The notes under the pieces are model-generated. The model worked only from the letters and a program-made list of their open reading frames with translations, made no database searches and had not been told where the DNA came from. 13,014 bases of DNA from Paludibacteraceae bacterium. Lineage in GTDB: Bacteria; Bacteroidota; Bacteroidia; Bacteroidales; Paludibacteraceae. The DNA lies in assembly GCA_017550055.1 (NCBI GenBank), contig JAFYMM010000172.1, positions 1-13,014 of the forward strand, in the 5' to 3' direction. A program made the translations under genes and the position numbers. Position 1 is the stretch's first letter. The number at the start of each line of letters is the position of its first letter. Shown in pieces: positions 6,157 through 13,014 of this stretch.

Positions 6157-7041
6157 ATGTCAGAACAAAACCCTAAAAAATATAAAGAATCATTCTTTAA
6201 TTTGCATTTTACATCAACGATTAGCATATCGTTGGTGTTGTTTATGATTGGTCTTATTGTATCATTATACCTTACTACACACTATTTCACCGTAAAAAGC
6301 AAAGAAAATATCTCGCTATCAATAATATTGAATGATACAATCAGCGAAACCGACTTGTCGCGTCTTGAACGTTATCTGAATGCTACAGAATACACAAAAC
6401 AAGTTGTATATATCAGTCGAGACAGCGCACTAAAAGAACACATTGCGGCAATCGGAGAAGACCCATCTGAATTTTTAGGATATAATCCTCTTAACGCATC
6501 TTTAGAAGTTTTTCTCACATCGGAATACGCAAGTACAGATAGCATAAATAATGTTATACTACCACGATTACAAATATTTAACGGTATAACAAATATCACT
6601 TATCAAAAAGAGATGATTGAATTATTGAACAACAATATCAATAAACTATCGCTAATCTTGTCTCTTATTGCATTAGTTATGCTATTCATCTCTATTGTAT
6701 TGATAAATAACACCATACGCTTATCAATATATTCTAAACGCTTCATTATAAACACAATGCAATTAGTTGGAGCAAAGAATAGTTTCATTCGCCGCCCATT
6801 CTTAAATCGCTCATTGATAAACTCATTCATTGCTACATTATTATCTCTACTCTTATTGGGTGGTTCTATCTATTTAGTTCAAATACAAATAGGTACAGCA
6901 GTCAATCTATATCATGCAGAAATTGTTGTTCCTGTCGTAGTAATAATATTCTTTATCAGTATAATAATCAACTGTGTGGCAACCGTAGCAGCAGTTAATC
7001 GCTATCTACGTATGCGCACAGAACAACTATATTTTATCTAA
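6157..7041 (+). CDS. ftsX: Cell division protein FtsX (ABC transporter-like permease)
   Basis: This 294-residue protein has the FtsX topology. A short cytoplasmic N-terminus (1-20) precedes TM1 (about 21-43), a periplasmic domain (44-162) holding the SLSIILND and SLEVFLTSEY strands, then TM2 (163-185), the cytoplasmic NTMQLVGAKNSFIRRPFLNRS loop (199-219), TM3 (220-243) and TM4 (256-280). The loop is the FtsX hallmark. FtsX acts with the ATPase FtsE at the divisome to control peptidoglycan hydrolases. ftsE is not next to it here, which is my recollection of the usual Bacteroidetes arrangement. It heads the downstream cluster. The DUF3098 gene starts 3 bases after its stop, which implies coupled expression. 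Confidence 0.93.
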   Translation: MSEQNPKKYKESFFNLHFTSTISISLVLFMIGLIVSLYLTTHYFTVKSKENISLSIILNDTISETDLSRLERYLNATEYTKQVVYISRDSALKEHIAAIGEDPSEFLGYNPLNASLEVFLTSEYASTDSINNVILPRLQIFNGITNITYQKEMIELLNNNINKLSLILSLIALVMLFISIVLINNTIRLSIYSKRFIINTMQLVGAKNSFIRRPFLNRSLINSFIATLLSLLLLGGSIYLVQIQIGTAVNLYHAEIVVPVVVIIFFISIIINCVATVAAVNRYLRMRTEQLYFI

Positions 7042-7044
7042 GTT

Positions 7045-7260
7045 ATGAAAAATTTTGCTTTTACAAAAATCAACTACATTCTTATTGCTATATCTGTATT
7101 GTTGATAATCATAGGATTTGCCCTCATGGCAGGAAGTTCAACTGCAACAGAATTTAATCCTGATGTATTCAGTTTCCGTCGTATTACACTTGCTCCAATC
7201 GTATGTATGACAGGTTTCTTTAGTATGATTGTAGCAATTATGATAAAAAAGAAAGATTAA
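7045..7260 (+). CDS. DUF3098 small membrane protein
   Basis: This 71-residue protein starts MKNFAFTKINYILIA and has two membrane segments (about 11-30 and 48-67) joined by a short loop, EFNPDVFSFRRITLAPIVC, then a Lys-rich end. The loop with NPDxFSxRRIxxAP is the DUF3098 signature seen behind ftsX in Bacteroidetes. Function is unknown. The 3-base spacing from ftsX suggests a link to division or envelope assembly, which is inference from position only. Confidence 0.88.
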   Translation: MKNFAFTKINYILIAISVLLIIIGFALMAGSSTATEFNPDVFSFRRITLAPIVCMTGFFSMIVAIMIKKKD

Positions 7261-7315
7261 AATATAGAGTTAAGTGTATGGAGTAGAATACAATAACACT
7301 ATATTGTAAGACACG

Positions 7316-7343
7316 CTAAACACTAAACGCTAAACACTAAACT
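7316..7343 (+). repeat. Heptanucleotide tandem array (CTAAACA), four units
   Basis: CTAAACA, CTAAACG, CTAAACA and CTAAACT follow one another from 7316 to 7343. Only seven bases separate the array from the uppP ATG, so it would lie in the 5' untranslated region or the intercistronic mRNA. The 90-base gap holds no other clear signal. Confidence 0.85.
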
Positions 7344-7350
7344 TTATATT

Positions 7351-8157
7351 ATGTCTTGGATTGAAGCATTATTATTAGGTCTTGTGCAAGGTCTCACTGA
7401 GTTTTTGCCTGTAAGCAGTAGTGGACACCTTACTATAGGACAAGAGATATTAAACCTTAACACATCATCTGCTGATAATCTGCTGTTTACTGTAACTGTG
7501 CATGCCGCCACAGTGCTCAGCACTATCGTAATTCTTTGGAAAGAGATAGAAGGTTTGTTCAAAGGCACATTCTTCTCTAAAGAATGGAATACCGAAAAGA
7601 TATACGTATCTAAAATATTACTTTCAATGATACCCGTCTTCGTGATTGGTATGTTCTTCAAAGACGAAGTAGAGGCGATTTTCGGTAGCGGATTATTGAT
7701 TGTAGGTTGTTGTTTACTGCTTACAGCGAGTCTTTTAGCATTTGCCTATTATGCAAAACCTCGCCAACGCGAAACTATTTCGTTTAGAGATGCATTCATC
7801 ATCGGTGTGGGACAAGCTATTGCCGTATTGCCCGGTTTATCACGCTCAGGCACAACTATCGCAACAGGTCTTTTGCTCGGCAATAAAAAAGAAAGCGTAG
7901 CGCAATTCTCATTCCTCATGGTGCTAATTCCTATTTTAGGCGAAACATTCTTGAATGTTCTTGATATGATAGAAGACCCATCGCTTTTGGGAGGTATAGG
8001 TTTTGCTCCTCTTGCAGTTGGTTTCTTTGCTGCATTCATATCAGGATGTTTAGCTTGTAAATTCATGATTAACCTTGTGAAAAAAGGTAAACTCATCTAT
8101 TTCGCTATCTACTGCGCTATCATAGGTGCAATAACTATAGGCTTCAATATTTTATAA
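7351..8157 (+). CDS. uppP: Undecaprenyl-diphosphatase (BacA-type)
   Basis: This polytopic membrane protein of 268 residues is full length. It dephosphorylates undecaprenyl diphosphate to recycle the lipid carrier for peptidoglycan and other surface polymers, and overexpressed homologues confer bacitracin resistance. Motif one is QGLTEFLPVSSSGHL (13-27) with Glu17 and His26 and the SSSGH loop. Motif two is LPGLSRSGTTIATGLLLG (160-177) with the catalytic Arg165. About eight hydrophobic segments cover the remainder. It uses the ATG at 7351. The 90-base gap to DUF3098 has no terminator, so it probably belongs to the ftsX transcript. Confidence 0.96.
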   Translation: MSWIEALLLGLVQGLTEFLPVSSSGHLTIGQEILNLNTSSADNLLFTVTVHAATVLSTIVILWKEIEGLFKGTFFSKEWNTEKIYVSKILLSMIPVFVIGMFFKDEVEAIFGSGLLIVGCCLLLTASLLAFAYYAKPRQRETISFRDAFIIGVGQAIAVLPGLSRSGTTIATGLLLGNKKESVAQFSFLMVLIPILGETFLNVLDMIEDPSLLGGIGFAPLAVGFFAAFISGCLACKFMINLVKKGKLIYFAIYCAIIGAITIGFNIL

Positions 8158-8212
8158 TTTTTAAACACGCATAATATAGTCATAAAATCAATTATGAACC
8201 GAAGGTCTTTGA

Positions 8213-8248
8213 GCCTTTAGGCGAAAAAATTATGCATTATGAATTAAT
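8213..8248 (+). repeat. Small hairpin plus AATTATG-type heptamers before truB
   Basis: GCCT (8213-8216) and AGGC (8219-8222) pair around TT. Three 7-bp units follow, AATTATG (8228-8234), CATTATG and AATTAAT (8242-8248), of the same unit family as the ftsX array. It ends 5 bases before the truB start. The rest of the 96-base gap is AT-rich without a recognised signal. Confidence 0.55.
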
Positions 8249-8253
8249 AATAA

Positions 8254-8961
8254 GTGGATTTTATTAACGGAGAAATATTATATTTTAATAAACCTTTGCA
8301 TTGGACCTCGTTTGATGTAGTAAATCGTGTGCGTCGAGTATTGTGTCGCTCTATTGACCAAAAGAAATTGAAAGTAGGTCATGCAGGTACGCTCGACCCA
8401 TTAGCTACAGGCGTTATAGTGCTATGCACAGGCAAAGCAACTAAACGCATTGAGGAGTTGCAATATGGTGTAAAAGAATATATTGCCACACTACAATTGG
8501 GAGCAACTACCCCATCGTTCGACCTCGAACATCCTATCGACCAAACATATCCAACCGAACATATTACTCGCGAATTGGTGGATGAAATCATCAAACGCTT
8601 TATTGGCGAGATATGGCAAGTGCCACCTGTTTATTCTGCAGTAAAAATAGACGGCAAACGTGCATTTGACTATGCTCGTAAAGGTCAAGAGGTAGAAATC
8701 AAACCAAAACTGCTTGTAATTGACGAAATCGAGGTTTTAGATTTCAACGAAGAGAATATGCAACTTACAATTCGTGTTGTCTGCAGTAAAGGTACTTATA
8801 TTCGTGCTCTTGCTCGCGATATTGGCGAAGCTCTACTATCTGGAGCGCATCTAACAGCACTACAACGCACACAAGTAGGCGACATCCGACTCAACGACTG
8901 CATGGAAGTCGAAGACTTTATTGCTTGTATTGAAAAAGGCATTATAAAACAAGACGTATAA
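8254..8961 (+). CDS. truB: tRNA pseudouridine(55) synthase
   Basis: TruB isomerises U55 in the T-loop of tRNAs. The 235-residue protein has all the family motifs: GEILYFNKPLHWTSFDVV (6-23), KLKVGHAGTLDPLATGV (38-54) with catalytic Asp48, GKATKRIEELQYGVKEY, LGATTPSFDLE, QVPPVYSAVKIDGKRAFDYAR, and VCSKGTYIRALARDIGEAL near the C-terminus. It lacks a C-terminal PUA extension, as is common in shorter bacterial TruB. The start is GTG at 8254, because homologues begin MDF and no in-frame ATG fits. It lies between uppP and queA in the same orientation. Confidence 0.96.
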   Translation: MDFINGEILYFNKPLHWTSFDVVNRVRRVLCRSIDQKKLKVGHAGTLDPLATGVIVLCTGKATKRIEELQYGVKEYIATLQLGATTPSFDLEHPIDQTYPTEHITRELVDEIIKRFIGEIWQVPPVYSAVKIDGKRAFDYARKGQEVEIKPKLLVIDEIEVLDFNEENMQLTIRVVCSKGTYIRALARDIGEALLSGAHLTALQRTQVGDIRLNDCMEVEDFIACIEKGIIKQDV

Positions 8962-8999
8962 ATTAAGTGACAGCATCGCTATTGATTTCTGCTATGCTC

Positions 9000-9024
9000 A
9001 GCAATTAGAATAAATTCTATTGCT
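9000..9024 (+). other. Intergenic inverted repeat between truB and queA
   Basis: AGCAATTAGAAT (9000-9011) pairs with ATTCTATTGCT (9014-9024) across a 2-base loop with one bulged T. No T tract follows, so it is probably not a terminator. A second short hairpin, GGC-GAAA-GCC, occurs at 9055-9064 inside a TAACGAG/CTCGTTA pair (9049-9055, 9078-9084). Confidence 0.5.
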
Positions 9025-9112
9025 CTCGCTACTAAATATCTATAAATCTAACGAGGCGAAAGCCGAGTACAAAAAGTCTCGTTACTCGCTACTCGCTACT
9101 AAATATCTATAA
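9025..9112 (+). repeat. 21-bp direct repeat with TCGCTAC heptamers before queA
   Basis: A 21-bp sequence, CTCGCTAC followed by TAAATATCTATAA, is found exactly at 9025-9045 and 9092-9112, 67 bp apart. The second copy is preceded by further 7-bp units, TCGTTAC (9079-9085) and TCGCTAC (9086-9092), which makes three tandem heptamers to 9099. The queA ATG follows one base after the second copy. The 152-base gap otherwise holds only the hairpins described separately. Confidence 0.82.
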
Positions 9113-9113
9113 T

Positions 9114-10223
9114 ATGAAACTATCTCAATTCAAATTCAAGCTATCTGAAGAGCAAATTGCACAATACCCATGTGCATACGAACGTGATGCTGATGGTAAC
9201 ATCGTAAAACGCGTAGAAGGTTTTGATGCTCACCGTGATGAATGTCGCCTTATGGTGCTTCATACAAAATCAAATCGTATTGAGCACAAAATATTCAAAG
9301 AACTCATCGAATATTTTGACGATAAAGACCTTTTTGTTTTCAACGATACACAAGTATTCCCTGCCCTCATGCATGGTAACAAAGAAAAAACAAATGCTCT
9401 TATTGAGGTGTTTTTGTTACGCGAATTGAACCAACAATATCGCTTATGGGATGTTCTCGTTGAACCTGCACGTAAAATTCGTGTTGGTAACAAACTATAC
9501 TTTGGAGCAGATAATTCTATGGTAGCAGAAGTTATCGACAACACAACTTCTCGTGGTCGTACAGTGCGTTTCCTCTATGATGGCACTCACGAAGAATTCA
9601 AACGCGACCTCTTTGCTCTTGGCAACACTCCACTCCCTGCACACATCAAACGTGCGCCTGAAGCAGATGATGCAGAACGCTATCAATGTATATTTGCAAA
9701 AAATGAAGGTGCAGTAGTAATGCCTGCAGCAGGAGCAAACTTCTCACGCGAACTCATGAAACGCCTTGAAATCCGTGGTGCTGAATTCACATACGTTACG
9801 CTCCACTCTTCGCTTGGCATGTTCCGTGAAATTGACGTAGAAGACCTTACAAAACACAAAGCCGATTCAGAACAAATGGAAGTAACAGAAGAAGCAAGTT
9901 TGAAATTCAATGCTGCTTCTGCTCGCGAAAGCAAAATTTGTGCTGTCGGAACAACTACTCTTCGTGCCCTCGAAACAGCATCTACTGCTAATGGCGAAAT
10001 TAAACCATTCGAAGGTTGGACCAACCGTTTTATCTTCCCACCTTACCAATTCACAACAGCTAACTGTTTGATTTCAAACTTTCAACTCCCATATAGCATG
10101 ATGCTTATGAATCAAGCAGCATTCGGTGGTTATGAGAAAGTAATGAATGCCTACGACATTGCTCTCAAAGAGGGTTACCGCTTCGGTTTCTATGGCGATG
10201 CACTTCTCATCCTTCCTGACTAA
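9114..10223 (+). CDS. queA: QueA-like tRNA preQ1(34) S-adenosylmethionine ribosyltransferase-isomerase, with altered motifs
   Basis: Over 369 residues this aligns by eye with QueA, which builds the epoxyqueuosine cyclopentane from SAM on preQ1 tRNA. Shared blocks are MKLSQFKFKLSEEQIAQYP (1-19), VFNDTQVFPA (75-84), LLRELN...LWDVLVEPARKIRVGNKLYF (101-130), DAERYQCIFAKNEGAVV (186-202), DVEDLTKHKADSEQM (241-255), AVGTTTLRALET (277-288), EGWTNRFIFPPYQF (300-313) and YRFGFYGDALLIL (355-367). Positions I expect to be near-invariant are changed. PTAGLHF reads PAAGANF (204-210), NFHLPKST reads NFQLPYSM (322-329), and PARL reads PALM (83-86). An insertion of roughly 15 residues (about 22-40) also separates the usual start from RxxSRLMVLH. 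The frame is intact and codon use looks like its neighbours, so this is not a decaying gene. It may be a working variant or may have changed specificity. Confidence 0.85.
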   Translation: MKLSQFKFKLSEEQIAQYPCAYERDADGNIVKRVEGFDAHRDECRLMVLHTKSNRIEHKIFKELIEYFDDKDLFVFNDTQVFPALMHGNKEKTNALIEVFLLRELNQQYRLWDVLVEPARKIRVGNKLYFGADNSMVAEVIDNTTSRGRTVRFLYDGTHEEFKRDLFALGNTPLPAHIKRAPEADDAERYQCIFAKNEGAVVMPAAGANFSRELMKRLEIRGAEFTYVTLHSSLGMFREIDVEDLTKHKADSEQMEVTEEASLKFNAASARESKICAVGTTTLRALETASTANGEIKPFEGWTNRFIFPPYQFTTANCLISNFQLPYSMMLMNQAAFGGYEKVMNAYDIALKEGYRFGFYGDALLILPD

Positions 10224-10252
10224 TCAGCCCCAAACTCAAATCTACAATAAAG

Positions 10253-10292
10253 AAAACGGCTACAAGAACCAAGTGTTCTTGTAGCCGTTTTT
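10253..10292. terminator. Bidirectional terminator between queA and the DUF389 gene
   Basis: AAAACGGCTACAAGAAC (10253-10269) and its exact reverse complement (10275-10291) form a 17-bp stem with loop CAAGT. A T run follows at 10288-10292, and the left arm's A run gives a T run on the other strand. It lies between convergent stop codons, so it can serve both queA and the minus-strand operon. Confidence 0.93.
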
Positions 10293-10336
10293 ATAAAATA
10301 TCTATGCTAATTATCTACTATTTTTAGAAAAATACA

Positions 10337-11707
10337 TCACTTTGATACAATATCAAGTTTATCAGTTTTGAGGCGAACTTTCAACCAATCTTGTAGGTGC
10401 TGATACTCGGCTTCGGTTGGTTGCATAGTCCAATTGATATTTAATGTTGGTATTGTGTCAGTTGTATTGTTTTTAACATCAACTTTCACAGCTTCTGCCA
10501 TTGACACATCTTTGATATAAGGGTAAAGCACATGAAGTTCTTGTGCTAATTGTTGCGCTGTGATTTCGGCTTTCTTTTGTTCTAAACGTATTTGCTGACG
10601 CAAATTTTGTATTAAAGAATCCTTTTGTTCGATGGTTCGGTCTTTGTCTTCAATGAAATCTTGCAACATTCTGGCTTGTGTTTCAACATCGAGCGATGCG
10701 CCACCTGCTTGTCGAAGTGTGAGTTTTGTATTTTTCAATCCCATTTCCTCCATTCGTTTTTGAAGCACAGCAACCTGCTCCGAAGTTAGAGGTTCGCCTA
10801 TGAGCGAGAGACTTATTTCGTTTCCTTTGCTTGAGAATGTACGTTTTTGAGATATTATCTGCACATTTTGCATAACAGGATTGTTCTGAATATCATTCAC
10901 ATACTTGATTGCATTGTTGTCAAACGAGGTTTCACGCACAACATTGATAGCAATGAAAATAGAAGGCACTACGACCACTACCGTAAAAATAGCGATACTA
11001 CGATGCACCTTACGCTCGGTTGCAGGGTCGAGAAAACGCTTACGTGGAAATTGCAAATAGCGCACCATCAAATAGGTTGCCAATGCGATGAAGAAAGCAT
11101 TGATAAAGAATAGATAAAACGCACCAAAGAAGTAGATTATCTGACCCGTTCCAAGTCCATAACCAGCCGTACATAGTGGAGGCATCAAAGCAGTAGCAAT
11201 AGCCACGCCACTAACAACGGTCACCTTTTCTTGCTTACGCGATGCAGCCAATATGCCAGCCATACCACCAAAGAAAGCAATAAACACGTCATAAATCGTA
11301 GGCTTAGTACGCGCCAACAACTCAGATTGAGCATCGCTAAGTGGCGAAATCAAGAAATAGAGACTCGATGCCACAAGCGAAATAGCAATCATTATGAACA
11401 AGTTTTTCAGCGACTTACGCAATAATTCGCCGTCGGAAATACCAATAGACAACCCCAATCCCATGATAGGACCCATCAATGGCGAAACCAACATGGCACC
11501 AATAATCACTGCCGTAGAATTCACGTTCAAACCCACCGACGCAATAATAATAGCGAAGAAAAGCACCCACACATTGTCGGCGCGAAATTCTACACCCTTC
11601 GTGATATTGGCAATCGTAGTTTCAGAATCGGTATCTTCGGCAATACTCGCAAGCGACCTGATATACGCCCATATCTCTTTAATAATCAACAACAATCTCT
11701 CTTTCAT
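10337..11707 (-). CDS. DUF389 family membrane protein with C-terminal coiled coil
   Basis: This is a 456-residue protein. After a short N-terminus come about six membrane segments (near 47-60, 64-90, 103-120, 138-155, 162-182 and 189-215), and another at about 238-256. The hallmark blocks are NSTAVIIGAMLVSPLMGPIMGLGLSIG (63-89) and VSGVAIATALMPPLCTAGYGLG (165-186), both typical of DUF389. A soluble C-terminal half of about 200 residues includes a Glu/Gln/Lys-rich probable coiled coil (about 343-392). The molecular function of DUF389 is not established. The membrane topology suggests a transporter or channel-like role. It starts 9 bases after the glutaminase stop, so the two genes form one operon and it may act on the same metabolite. 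That link is inference. Confidence 0.88.
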   Translation of the reverse strand: MKERLLLIIKEIWAYIRSLASIAEDTDSETTIANITKGVEFRADNVWVLFFAIIIASVGLNVNSTAVIIGAMLVSPLMGPIMGLGLSIGISDGELLRKSLKNLFIMIAISLVASSLYFLISPLSDAQSELLARTKPTIYDVFIAFFGGMAGILAASRKQEKVTVVSGVAIATALMPPLCTAGYGLGTGQIIYFFGAFYLFFINAFFIALATYLMVRYLQFPRKRFLDPATERKVHRSIAIFTVVVVVPSIFIAINVVRETSFDNNAIKYVNDIQNNPVMQNVQIISQKRTFSSKGNEISLSLIGEPLTSEQVAVLQKRMEEMGLKNTKLTLRQAGGASLDVETQARMLQDFIEDKDRTIEQKDSLIQNLRQQIRLEQKKAEITAQQLAQELHVLYPYIKDVSMAEAVKVDVKNNTTDTIPTLNINWTMQPTEAEYQHLQDWLKVRLKTDKLDIVSK

Positions 11708-11716
11708 AATTTATTC

Positions 11717-12769
11717 TTACTCAAATTCTGCAATAGTATTTATAATCTCATCGGCACTGAGGCGCATAGCGTATGGCGCAGCAAGTAGATTATTGAGCGG
11801 AATAAGCGCATATTTGCCAAAAGCACTATTGCCAGCAGCATCGAGGCGAGGACCATAGGTGGTGAATGCACCACGACCCGGGTCGATGTTTATAATCAAT
11901 CCGCCCACCCCACTCTTACATGACAAAGCACGCACACCTGCTGCAAGCAACGAAATCTCGCCCGTGCGCTCATATAGTCCGTATGAATTCATTGCATTGA
12001 TAGCACGCACAATATTATTCTCTCTGATAACTTGCTCACCCTCAATCTTTCCGCAACGAGCCAAGACAACACATGCGCGAGTGATTTCGGCAGGAGTCAC
12101 ACCAATAGCGCATGCCCGAGTGTAATTATCCAAAGCACGCATACCATCCTCAATAGTCGCAAAACGACCCGTTGCCACCAAACGCATCGCAATGGCACGA
12201 TTATTGGCATTCGTTGCCATTTCCGAAGCATAAACATCCTCAAGCACAGCCAATTGGTCATTACCCGTAAGACGACGCATAAACGCAAGGAAATCAGCAA
12301 AATCATCAATCGCACCAGAACTACTTATCGCACCAGCATTATTCAATGGATGACCAGGACGCGACTTATGACTCTCAGGCTGAAGCACCGCATCCGTATT
12401 GAAATGCATCGCAGTCGGTTCAATATACGAAATATCGCTCGGCGCCAACCCCTTTTGCAAAGCATAGATATAAAGAAACGGTTTCACAACCGATTGTATC
12501 GACACTTTTACATCCACGCCACTACCCACAGCAATCAAATTGCCTTGCAAATCGCCAATAACTATTGCCGACTTCTCTGGGTCAACATTCGCCAACTCAG
12601 GTATATAGCTCGCCAATTCACCCTCCACAGCATACGGTTTCGCCCACTCATAAATCTGATTTACAATATCAGTAGTAATCCCCATGTCGCCCAACGACAA
12701 AGTCAAAGGCACACGTTTTTGATTATCAAGTATCGTTTGCAAAAGTTGCTTATTCAATTCACAATTCAT
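11717..12769 (-). CDS. glsA: Glutaminase (beta-lactamase-like fold), divergent
   Basis: Glutaminase hydrolyses glutamine to glutamate and ammonia in the cytoplasm. Catalytic elements of the serine-type family are present in order: SIQSVVK with the Ser93-x-x-Lys96 pair, PLNNAGAI with Asn144, SEMATNANNRAIA with Glu183, DNYTRAC with Tyr216, YGLYERTGE with Tyr266, and CKSGVGG (284-290). The frame is open to an ATG at 12796. I prefer the ATG at 12769 (350 residues), because the -7 element at 12813-12820 would leave only about 10 bases of leader before 12796. Even so it is about 40 residues longer than the usual ~310, through an N-terminal extension. FSIQSISK reads VSIQSVVK and NYxxxCS reads NYTRACA, so it is divergent, but the catalytic set is intact. 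It heads the minus-strand operon. Confidence 0.88.
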   Translation of the reverse strand: MNCELNKQLLQTILDNQKRVPLTLSLGDMGITTDIVNQIYEWAKPYAVEGELASYIPELANVDPEKSAIVIGDLQGNLIAVGSGVDVKVSIQSVVKPFLYIYALQKGLAPSDISYIEPTAMHFNTDAVLQPESHKSRPGHPLNNAGAISSSGAIDDFADFLAFMRRLTGNDQLAVLEDVYASEMATNANNRAIAMRLVATGRFATIEDGMRALDNYTRACAIGVTPAEITRACVVLARCGKIEGEQVIRENNIVRAINAMNSYGLYERTGEISLLAAGVRALSCKSGVGGLIINIDPGRGAFTTYGPRLDAAGNSAFGKYALIPLNNLLAAPYAMRLSADEIINTIAEFE

Positions 12770-12812
12770 TATATCAGATGTTAAAATATTAAACACACAA
12801 TAAAAACAGATA

Positions 12813-12820
12813 CAAAGTTA
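12813..12820 (-). promoter_or_regulatory. Probable -7 promoter element for the glsA operon
   Basis: On the minus strand the octamer is TAACTTTG, which fits TAnnTTTG. It lies 43 bases upstream of the glsA ATG at 12769, close to the spacing seen for the promoters at 1697 and 6104. No clear TTG is seen at the -33 position, so this is less sure. Confidence 0.55.
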
Positions 12821-12923
12821 TAAAAAAATGATGAATTATAAACCATCTGCGCTAAGTTTTTATAAAAGAAACCACAATTCCCCCTCAAATATTCTTCGTC
12901 AGTTTAATAAAAAAATTAATTTT

Positions 12924-12937
12924 ATTCCCCATTCCTC
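12924..12937 (-). repeat. Short GAGGAAT/GGGGAAT heptamer pair upstream of glsA
   Basis: On the minus strand GAGGAAT is followed directly by GGGGAAT, the same unit family as the AATGAGG arrays at 2288 and 3993. Degenerate purine-rich sequence extends toward 12960. Orientation is again sense relative to the nearest gene downstream. The remaining bases 12838-13014 are AT-rich and show no gene. Confidence 0.5.
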
Positions 12938-13014
12938 TCCCCTAACCTCTCCTTACCCTCAACATAGGATAAATATACTATAAATATACCATAACCTTAT
13001 GTGCGCATAACCCA

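Noticed and set aside
11394..11858. A 154-residue plus-strand reading frame spanning the glsA-DUF389 junction
   Set aside because: It is antisense to two well-supported genes and has no recognisable family features.
12032..12784. A 250-residue plus-strand reading frame
   Set aside because: It lies wholly antisense to glsA, whose catalytic motifs are clear, and its Thr/Arg/Ile/His-rich composition is typical of a shadow frame.
1..13014. A hidden defence island, toxin-antitoxin pair or other novel gene system
   Set aside because: All sizeable reading frames belong to recognised housekeeping or conserved families in consistent order, and no gap is larger than about 250 bases.

Overview
The window reads as an ordinary chromosomal housekeeping segment of an AT-rich member of the Bacteroidota, most likely order Bacteroidales. 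The reasons are the gene families (DapL-type lysine synthesis, a DUF3098 protein behind ftsX, Bacteroidetes-type MiaA and QueA), the run ftsX - DUF3098 - uppP - truB - queA that I recall as conserved in this group, promoters of the Bacteroidetes form TAnnTTTG, and no clear Shine-Dalgarno sequences. Genus cannot be read from the sequence. I see no mobile element, CRISPR array, tRNA, rRNA or phage gene.

Layout. Bases 1-173 hold the 3' end of dapF. A structured 222-base gap follows, with two related inverted repeats, an 11-bp-spaced repeat and a dyad array of CACAAAT half-sites, and leads into dapL (396-1571), closed by a strong terminator. A clear promoter then opens a second plus-strand group: an acidic protein of the pRiA4b ORF-3/IS1096 TnpR-like family, miaA, a LysE-family exporter and glutamine-dependent nadE. 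A second TAnnTTTG promoter begins the envelope/tRNA group ftsX, DUF3098, uppP, truB and queA, closed by a bidirectional terminator at 10253-10292. Converging from the right on the minus strand is a two-gene operon, a divergent glutaminase (glsA) followed 9 bases later by a DUF389 membrane protein. Bases 12770-13014 are the upstream region of that operon.

Function. dapF and dapL are consecutive activities in meso-diaminopimelate/lysine supply. FtsX and UppP serve division and wall-lipid recycling. MiaA, TruB and QueA modify tRNA (i6A37, psi55 and queuosine). NadE makes NAD using glutamine, and GlsA hydrolyses glutamine.

The least ordinary content is not a gene system. Most intergenic gaps carry short tandem arrays whose unit is always 7 bp but whose sequence differs from gap to gap, in the sense orientation and usually just upstream of a start codon. 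The other points worth attention are the CACAAAT dyad array before dapL and a QueA that has lost several residues I expect to be near-invariant. I found no convincing undescribed multi-gene system.
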